From the NCBI GenBank assembly GCA_016234985.1, contig JACRNK010000061.1, positions 1 through 5,359 of the forward strand: DNA of 5,359 nt, given 5' to 3'. Origin of the DNA: Deltaproteobacteria bacterium. Lineage in GTDB: Bacteria; Desulfobacterota; GWC2-55-46; UBA9637. Positions 1-3,937 of this stretch are shown here, piece after piece. Under the pieces are notes generated by a model. The model worked only from the letters and a program-made list of their open reading frames with translations. It made no database searches and had not been told where the DNA came from. Position 1 is the stretch's first letter, and every line of letters begins with the position of its first letter. A program made the translations under genes and the position numbers.

Positions 1-1362
1 ATGATTTGGCGAGGTTATTATCTCCACCATATCGCCGTTTCTAAGCTGATATTTCAAAGGCACAAGCCTTCCATTAACCCTTGCAGCAGAGCATCTGTGC
101 CCCACATCTGTGTGCACGGCATACGCAAAATCAACAGGAGTAGCGCCTTTTGGCAGCTCTTTGACAGCGCCCTTTGGCGTGAAGGCAAACACCTCTTCTG
201 AGAAGAGGTCCATCTTCATAGTATCCATGAACTCTTTTGCATCCTTCGTATCCTTCTGCCATTCCATCATCTGCCTGAGCCATGCAAACCTCTTATCCTC
301 CTTTTCCAGCAAGGCATTGCCTTCCTTGTATCTCCAATGGGCTGCAATACCATCTTCTGCTATCTTATGCATCTCTTGTGTCCGTATCTGTATTTCTATC
401 CTTTCGCCATAAGGCCCGATAACGCTCGTGTGCAGAGATTGATACATGTTGGGTTTAGGCATGGCAATGTAGTCTTTAAACCTTCCTGGGATTGGCCTCC
501 ATGTAGAGTGGATAATCCCAAGGACCTCATAGCAGTCTTTAACTGCAGGAACTATAATCCTGAATGCGAGGATGTCATAGATGTGCTCAAGTGAAATCCC
601 GTCCTTCTGCATTTTCTTGTATATGCTGTAAAGGTGTTTTGGCCTGCCGTCAACCTCACTCTTTAAGTTATATTCAGCAAGCCTCTTTTCTATTATTGCC
701 TTTACCTCATGGATATACCTTGCCCGCTCCTCGTTTTCTGTGACAAGCCGTTCCTGCAATCCTCTATATGCATCGGAATTGAGATGCTTGAAAGAAAGGT
801 CTTCCAGCTCTGTTTTTATCCAGCCGATGCCGAGGCGGTTTGCAATCGGCACATATATATCCATAGTTTCCCGTGCTATCTTTATCCTTTTCTCAGGCGC
901 AAGGGCTGAAAGCGTCCTCATGTTGTGCATCCTGTCGGCAAGTTTTATCATAATGACCCTGATATCCTGAGCCATGGCGATTATCATCTTGCGGAAATTC
1001 TCTGCCTGACGCTCCTCTCCTGATGCGCCTTTGCTTTCAAAACTTATCTTTCCTATCTTTGTGACGCCGTCTACGAGCGCTGCCACTTCATCACCGAACA
1101 ACTCTTTAATCTTATCAAGGGTTGTCAATGTGTCTTCCACGGTGTCGTGCAGAATGCCTGCCGCAACCGTTACCGCATCCATCTGCATATTGGTAAGGAT
1201 GTGCGCTACTTCAATAATGTGGCTTAGATAAGGCTCTCCGGACATACGCATTTGGCCCTGATGAACCTTGGCGGAAAAGATATATGCCTTTTTTATAAGC
1301 TCAGTGTCTGCTGCGGGATTGTATGACGACACCTTGTCTATAATTTCTTCAAGCCTGATCAT
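1..1362 (-). CDS. rel: Bifunctional (p)ppGpp synthetase/hydrolase, RelA/SpoT family (3' end outside window)
   Basis: The enzyme makes and degrades the alarmone (p)ppGpp in the cytosol (stringent response). 454 codons are readable without a stop or frameshift; full-length family members are around 700-750 residues, so the C-terminal helical and ACT regions lie beyond base 1. The HD hydrolase domain spans about residues 20-175, with H48, the HD pair H72-D73 in LHDTVEDT, and the KLADRMHNMRT motif at 140-150. The synthetase domain spans about 235-345: GRPKHLYSIYKKM (239-251), YDILAFRI, MPKPNMYQSLHT (301-312), EIQIRT (323-328) and GIAAHW. The TGS domain runs from about 390 to the edge (VFAFTPKG ... 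GATPVDFAYAVH). Residues 294-297 read RFKD, the RXKD signature of bifunctional enzymes (monofunctional RelA has EXDD), and the hydrolase motifs are intact, so both activities are expected. The start at 1362 gives the family N-terminus MIRLEEIIDKVSSYNP; no good Shine-Dalgarno precedes it. It is divergent from prmA. Confidence 0.96.
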   Translation of the reverse strand, partial: MIRLEEIIDKVSSYNPAADTELIKKAYIFSAKVHQGQMRMSGEPYLSHIIEVAHILTNMQMDAVTVAAGILHDTVEDTLTTLDKIKELFGDEVAALVDGVTKIGKISFESKGASGEERQAENFRKMIIAMAQDIRVIMIKLADRMHNMRTLSALAPEKRIKIARETMDIYVPIANRLGIGWIKTELEDLSFKHLNSDAYRGLQERLVTENEERARYIHEVKAIIEKRLAEYNLKSEVDGRPKHLYSIYKKMQKDGISLEHIYDILAFRIIVPAVKDCYEVLGIIHSTWRPIPGRFKDYIAMPKPNMYQSLHTSVIGPYGERIEIQIRTQEMHKIAEDGIAAHWRYKEGNALLEKEDKRFAWLRQMMEWQKDTKDAKEFMDTMKMDLFSEEVFAFTPKGAVKELPKGATPVDFAYAVHTDVGHRCSAARVNGRLVPLKYQLRNGDMVEIITSPNH

Positions 1363-1557
1363 AAGTTATAATTTAACGCAATATGGAATAATTTGCAATA
1401 AAGCCTACGGATGACTATACCGCGAACAACAAGGTATTGTAGCTTGCCCATTTATGGGCGTATTTAAAAAACGCCGATGAATAGGCAAACTACGAAGCGG
1501 CAATAAAGAATTTCAGAATAAGTTGATTTCTTGGCAGCTATTTGTTAATAGAAAGAC
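1363..1557. promoter_or_regulatory. Divergent intergenic region between rel and prmA
   Basis: This 195-base spacer must hold promoters for both rel (minus) and prmA (plus), but neither is clear. For rel, TTGCAA with TAAATT 17 bases later lies just upstream of the start on the minus strand, a weak match leaving a very short leader. For prmA, TTGATT and TAATAG at 17-base spacing lie immediately before the start, also weak. The middle is taken up by a foldable repeat-like element, described separately. I see no credible ORF here. Confidence 0.4.
1404..1499. repeat. Foldable intergenic repeat-like element flanked by 9-bp direct repeats
   Basis: The arms GTAGCTTGCC (1439-1448) and GGCAAACTAC (1484-1493) pair over 10 bp. 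The single mismatch is C-A in a plus-strand RNA but a G-U wobble in a minus-strand RNA, so the minus transcript folds better. Inside, GGCGT (1457-1461) pairs with ACGCC (1471-1475). A competing hairpin, GCCCA-TTTA-TGGGC (1446-1459), uses part of the same bases. The 9-mer GCAATAAAG occurs at 1395-1403 and 1500-1508, which would fit a target-site duplication around a ~96-bp insertion, although no clear terminal inverted repeats are seen at those boundaries. It could instead be a structured 5' leader of rel, or a REP-like repeat. Repetition elsewhere in the genome cannot be judged from this window. Confidence 0.45.
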
Positions 1558-2415
1558 ATGACAGCAAATTGGTTTGAGATAACAGCCCAAGGACCGGCGG
1601 AAACAGCAGAAAAAATAATTGCTTTTTTAATAAGCACCGGAAGCCGCGGGGTATTGGAAGAGGAGCAGGATGGGAAAAAGATTCTCAGGGCGTATATCCC
1701 GGCAGACTCGCCTCTGCGCAAGACAAAAATCAAGCTAAATGAGCAGCTAAAGGCATACGGCTGGTCATGCAAAGCCGGCTTGTTCGAGAATCAGGACTGG
1801 CTTGCAAAATGGAAAGAGCATATTAAGCCCATCAGAGTTTCCGACCGGCTTGTCATAAAACCGACATGGAAAAAGGCTGCGAAAAAACCGGGAAGGATAA
1901 TTATAGAGATAGACCCCGGCATGGCGTTTGGCACAGGCTCTCATGCGTCAACCATGATGTGCCTCAAGGCGGCTGACAAACTTGCCGATAACATCAAAGG
2001 GAAGGACATCTTTGACGTTGGAACAGGCTCCGGAATCCTTGCCATAACCGCCGCCAAGCTTGGCGCAAAAAATGTTGTGGGCATTGATATAGACCCGGAA
2101 GCCGTAAAGGTTGCAAGAAAAAACATAAGATTTAACAAAGTAAGCGGCAATGTCAAAATAACCGCTAAACCCCTGGAAGAGATTAAGGGCAAATTTTCCG
2201 TAATCTTTGCCAATATCATTGCTGAAGAGCTTGTTAAGATTGCAAACCTTTTAAAGTCAAGAACAGCGGACAATGGGTTTTTAATTTTGTCAGGCATACT
2301 AAAGGATAGGGCTGAAGAAGTTGAGGCTTCATACAAGGAGCTTGGGTTCAGGCCGTTCAAGTCCTATTCCAAAGGGGAATGGAAATGTTTGGTCTTTTAT
2401 AAAAGAGGCTGTTAA
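1558..2415 (+). CDS. prmA: Ribosomal protein L11 methyltransferase
   Basis: This SAM-dependent enzyme trimethylates ribosomal protein L11. It is 285 residues, close to the E. coli enzyme (about 293). The N-terminal substrate-recognition domain (1-~95) starts with the typical W-x-E-I pattern (WFEI, 5-8) and ends with DWLAKWKEHIKP (80-91). The Rossmann methyltransferase domain follows: EIDPGMAFGTGSHAST (117-132) with the PrmA GTGSH signature, SAM motif I DVGTGSG (153-159), acidic motif II VVGIDIDPEA (173-182), and FANIIAEEL (217-225) in the place of the family's N-I/P-L catalytic loop. The ATG at 1558 is the only reasonable start: an in-frame TAG lies at 1549-1551 and the WFEI motif begins four codons in. 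The ribosome binding site is poor (AGAAAG almost touching the ATG). It is divergent from rel and convergent with the sigma-factor gene, so it is probably monocistronic here. Confidence 0.95.
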   Translation: MTANWFEITAQGPAETAEKIIAFLISTGSRGVLEEEQDGKKILRAYIPADSPLRKTKIKLNEQLKAYGWSCKAGLFENQDWLAKWKEHIKPIRVSDRLVIKPTWKKAAKKPGRIIIEIDPGMAFGTGSHASTMMCLKAADKLADNIKGKDIFDVGTGSGILAITAAKLGAKNVVGIDIDPEAVKVARKNIRFNKVSGNVKITAKPLEEIKGKFSVIFANIIAEELVKIANLLKSRTADNGFLILSGILKDRAEEVEASYKELGFRPFKSYSKGEWKCLVFYKRGC

Positions 2416-2449
2416 CCCCCCGCGCCAAAATCTTTGACGCAAGGGTTAA
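2412..2449. terminator. Possible bidirectional terminator between convergent genes
   Basis: TTAACCC (2412-2418) pairs with GGGTTAA (2443-2449), and the loop contains a further GCG/CGC pairing. The left arm overlaps the prmA stop codon, and the sigma-factor stop lies six bases beyond the right arm. The position between two convergent stop codons suits a shared terminator. There is no U-tract on either side, so it would be a weak intrinsic terminator at best. Confidence 0.35.
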
Positions 2450-2454
2450 ACCAT

Positions 2455-3414
2455 CTATATAGCTTCCATAGAGCTGATATCAAACCCTGTTGCAATCTTT
2501 TTTAATTTGCCCAGCGCCTTTCCCTCAAGCTGCCTTATCCTTTCCCTGCATACTCCAAGCGTCTTTCCAATACGTTCCAGCGTCTGCGGTTCTTTTTCAT
2601 CAAAACCGAACCTCTGCTTTATGACAACCCTTTCTTTATGATCAAGCATTTCCAGCCAGCCGTTTATCTTATCTTGTCTTATGGACTGATTGATTAAATC
2701 TATGGGCTGGGCTGCTGTTTCATCCTCAAGTCTGTCCAAGAGCGATTGGTCGGTATCATCAGGAAGCGCGGCCTCCAGAGAGCAGCTTTTTTTAATTATG
2801 GCATTAAGTTTTTTTATATGCCTGCCTGACAGACCTGTTTTTTCAGAAAGCTCGCTGATATCCGGTTTCCTCTTTAAGACAACTGTAAGCTCCCTGTTTA
2901 CCCTTGTAAGTTTTGACACATCGGCGGTAACATGTATGGGAAGCCTTACCACATCTGCCTGATTGATTATGCCTCTTTCAATGGCCTGCTTTATCCAGAA
3001 TGTGGCATATGTGGAGAATTTACACCCTTTTGTGGGGTTAAAACGTTCCACCGCCTTTATAAGCCCGATATTCCCCTCTTCAATAAGGTCATGGAGCGGC
3101 AGCCCTTTGTGAAGATAACGTTTTGCAATGCTTATAACAAGGCGGAGATTGGCCTCAATCATCTGTTTTCGCGCCTTCTTGCTTCCCATAGCAACTTTTG
3201 CAGCAAGGGTTTTTTCTTGTTTTGAAGTAATAAGGGAATATTTTCTTATGCTCTTAAAATAAATTCCTATAGAATCATTCGCAGCAGTCTCTCTCGCCTC
3301 CTTCTCAATCTCCTCATTTCTATAAGGCAACGGCCACACTGCTGCATATTTCCCTGCTAAAGACCCCTTGCCGCCTTTTTGCTCACTGCTTTGAGTATTG
3401 CTGGCTTTCAACAT
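2455..3414 (-). CDS. rpoS: RpoS-like group 2 sigma-70 factor
   Basis: An RNA polymerase sigma subunit of 319 residues, without region 1.1 and close in length to E. coli RpoS (330). The first ~46 residues are a polar extension with no recognised domain. Region 1.2 follows (SIGIYFKSIRKYSLITSKQE, 48-67), then region 2 (about 83-153) with NLRLVISIAKRY, DLIEEGNIGLIKAVERF and FSTYATFWIKQAIERGI. RLPIHV opens region 3 (157-235). Region 4 (about 250-305) has QRFGFDEKEPQTLERIGKTLGV followed by CRERIRQLEGKAL, which keeps the R-E-R-I-R-Q residues that read a TTGACA-type -35 box. In region 2.4 the usual YATWW is YATFW (F139). The pattern resembles Geobacter-type RpoS more than RpoH or FliA; the rpoS name is likely, but a divergent second RpoD cannot be excluded. 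The start at 3414 is set by a strong GGAGG five bases upstream. Expression probably comes from its own upstream sigma54-type control region. Confidence 0.9.
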   Translation of the reverse strand: MLKASNTQSSEQKGGKGSLAGKYAAVWPLPYRNEEIEKEARETAANDSIGIYFKSIRKYSLITSKQEKTLAAKVAMGSKKARKQMIEANLRLVISIAKRYLHKGLPLHDLIEEGNIGLIKAVERFNPTKGCKFSTYATFWIKQAIERGIINQADVVRLPIHVTADVSKLTRVNRELTVVLKRKPDISELSEKTGLSGRHIKKLNAIIKKSCSLEAALPDDTDQSLLDRLEDETAAQPIDLINQSIRQDKINGWLEMLDHKERVVIKQRFGFDEKEPQTLERIGKTLGVCRERIRQLEGKALGKLKKIATGFDISSMEAI

Positions 3415-3419
3415 ATGTT

Positions 3420-3424
3420 CCTCC
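3420..3424 (-). promoter_or_regulatory. Ribosome binding site of the sigma-factor gene
   Basis: The minus strand reads CGGAGGAACATATG, a full GGAGG five bases before the ATG. It fixes the start at 3414 and is the best Shine-Dalgarno sequence in the window. Confidence 0.85.
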
Positions 3425-3467
3425 GATAATGTTTAAGGTTAATATATGCAGTTGCGGTAATGCGATA

Positions 3468-3473
3468 ATTATA
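3468..3473 (-). promoter_or_regulatory. Perfect sigma70-type -10 box (alternative promoter)
   Basis: TATAAT on the minus strand, just downstream of the -12 element. No acceptable -35 hexamer sits 16-18 bases upstream (the bases there are T-rich). It could be an independent weak sigma70 or RpoS-type promoter, possibly autoregulatory, or merely part of the A+T-rich start region of the sigma54 promoter. Either reading puts the transcript start near 3461-3464, giving a leader of about 50 bases. Confidence 0.35.
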
Positions 3474-3474
3474 A

Positions 3475-3491
3475 TGCAAGCATTATGCCAA
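3475..3491 (-). promoter_or_regulatory. Sigma54 (-24/-12) promoter of the RpoS-like gene
   Basis: The minus strand reads TTGGCATAATGCTTGCA. Against the sigma54 consensus YTGGCACGrNNNTTGCW it has the -24 core TTGGCA, the -12 core TTGCA and exactly the required spacing between the invariant GG and GC. The only mismatches are at the less conserved CG after TGGCA. The predicted start is near 3464, about 50 bases before the sigma-factor ATG. Support comes from context: two dyad sites upstream and a sigma54-activator gene next door. Confidence 0.68.
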
Positions 3492-3508
3492 AAATAAAAA
3501 TCCTTTAT

Positions 3509-3521
3509 ATTCAAATGGTTA
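3509..3521 (+). promoter_or_regulatory. IHF-like site between promoter and upstream dyads
   Basis: ATTCAAATGGTTA matches the IHF core WATCAANNNNTTR at all but the second position and is followed by an A-rich run. It lies about 45-57 bases upstream of the predicted start, between promoter and activator sites, where IHF usually bends sigma54-dependent promoters. The region is A+T-rich, so a chance match is possible. Confidence 0.3.
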
Positions 3522-3552
3522 TTTAAAAAAAGCGAGCAAGAGTAGCGGCTGT

Positions 3553-3567
3553 GGTAATATTTTTACC
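3553..3567. promoter_or_regulatory. Promoter-proximal activator-site dyad
   Basis: GGTAATATTTTTACC is a dyad of GGTAA and TTACC half-sites around five A/T bases. Its centre is about 96 bases upstream of the predicted sigma54 start, a normal place for an enhancer-like activator site. A perfect inverted copy lies 25 bp farther upstream, centre to centre. Confidence 0.55.
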
Positions 3568-3577
3568 AGATTGCTAC

Positions 3578-3592
3578 GGTAAAAATATTACC
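3578..3592. promoter_or_regulatory. Promoter-distal activator-site dyad
   Basis: GGTAAAAATATTACC is the exact reverse complement of the dyad at 3553-3567, centred about 121 bases upstream of the predicted start. With one more flanking base the two form a 16-bp inverted repeat (3552-3567 with 3578-3593) around a 10-base spacer. Read on the minus strand, both sites begin with CTGGTAA. Tandem sites at this distance fit NtrC-type activator oligomers. A transcriptional hairpin is less likely because the stem is A/T-rich and no U-tract follows it directly on the minus strand. Confidence 0.55.
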
Positions 3593-3619
3593 AGTTTTCT
3601 TTGTCTGGTTGTTATTTAG

Positions 3620-3929
3620 GGTTCTTTCGTAAAAAAGGTGATTTTTGGATTTTTTGATTGTTTTAGCCTCGGAGAGGCGATCTGTTTGTAGAACAAGAAT
3701 GTATAGCCAAAAAACAAAGCTCCGTAGGAGCGGCCTGTTGAATGGCATATAAATTTATAAATAGCCGTCGGGCATTTTACAGGCCGCTCCGATGGAGCTA
3801 AAAAATATTTTCGACAAATTATTTCTACAAACAGTATGCTCCTACGGAGCAAAATAAAGAATAATGTTGAGAATTGGCGCTATGGGTTTTCTCCCGTATT
3901 TATCATTCCAACTTTTTTACGAAAGAGCC
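3620..3929. mobile_element. MITE-like element with 18-bp terminal inverted repeats
   Basis: The left end GGTTCTTTCGTAAAAAAG (3620-3637) and the reverse complement of the right end (3912-3929) agree at 17 of 18 bases. Together they enclose about 310 bp without a credible gene. The interior holds a nested, nearly symmetrical set of palindromes (3666-3850). TTATTTA occurs just outside both ends (3612-3618 and 3934-3940), but at unequal distances (one and four bases), so it is a doubtful target duplication in A+T-rich DNA. No transposase is present; such an element would be moved in trans, if it is mobile at all. The family is not one I can name. Confidence 0.5.
3666..3850. repeat. Four-copy nested palindromic repeat (core CTCCGTAGGAGC...TGTTTGTAGAA)
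   Basis: Four related units occur: 3666-3693 and 3719-3746 on the plus strand, 3771-3798 and 3823-3850 on the minus strand. Each starts with a small hairpin (such as GCTCC-GTA-GGAGC) and continues into a TGT-containing arm. The outer pair share TGTTTGTAGAA as an exact 11-bp inverted repeat (3683-3693 with 3823-3833). The inner pair form a ~26-bp imperfect stem (3719-3744 with 3773-3798) that includes AGGCCGCTCC and its complement. Both pairs share almost the same centre near 3758, where TATAAATTTATA (3748-3759) is itself a palindrome. Minus-strand open frames here are just repeat sequence. The layout resembles REP/BIME-type arrays. Confidence 0.75.
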
Positions 3930-3937
3930 AATATTAT

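Noticed and set aside
110..1231. Several plus-strand open frames of 66-100 codons
   Set aside because: They are antisense to rel, whose minus-strand reading frame is continuous and rich in family motifs.
1531..1547. TTGGCA sequence upstream of prmA resembling a -24 element
   Set aside because: At the required spacing the -12 position reads TGTTA rather than TTGCA, so the invariant GC is missing.
1941..2360. Minus-strand open frame of 139 codons inside prmA
   Set aside because: It is antisense to the conserved methyltransferase domain, which fully explains the sequence.
3552..3593. Reading the 16-bp inverted repeat as an intrinsic terminator
   Set aside because: The stem is A/T-rich, no gene on the plus strand needs terminating here, and on the minus strand no U-tract follows directly.
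3666..3850. CRISPR-like array
   Set aside because: The copies are inverted and diverged, with unequal spacing and no unique spacers of uniform length; nearby genes are unrelated to Cas proteins.
3563..3852. Two overlapping minus-strand open frames of 61 and 78 codons
   Set aside because: They lie wholly within the palindromic repeats, lack ribosome binding sites, and encode low-information strings typical of translated CTCCGTAGGAGC-type repeats.
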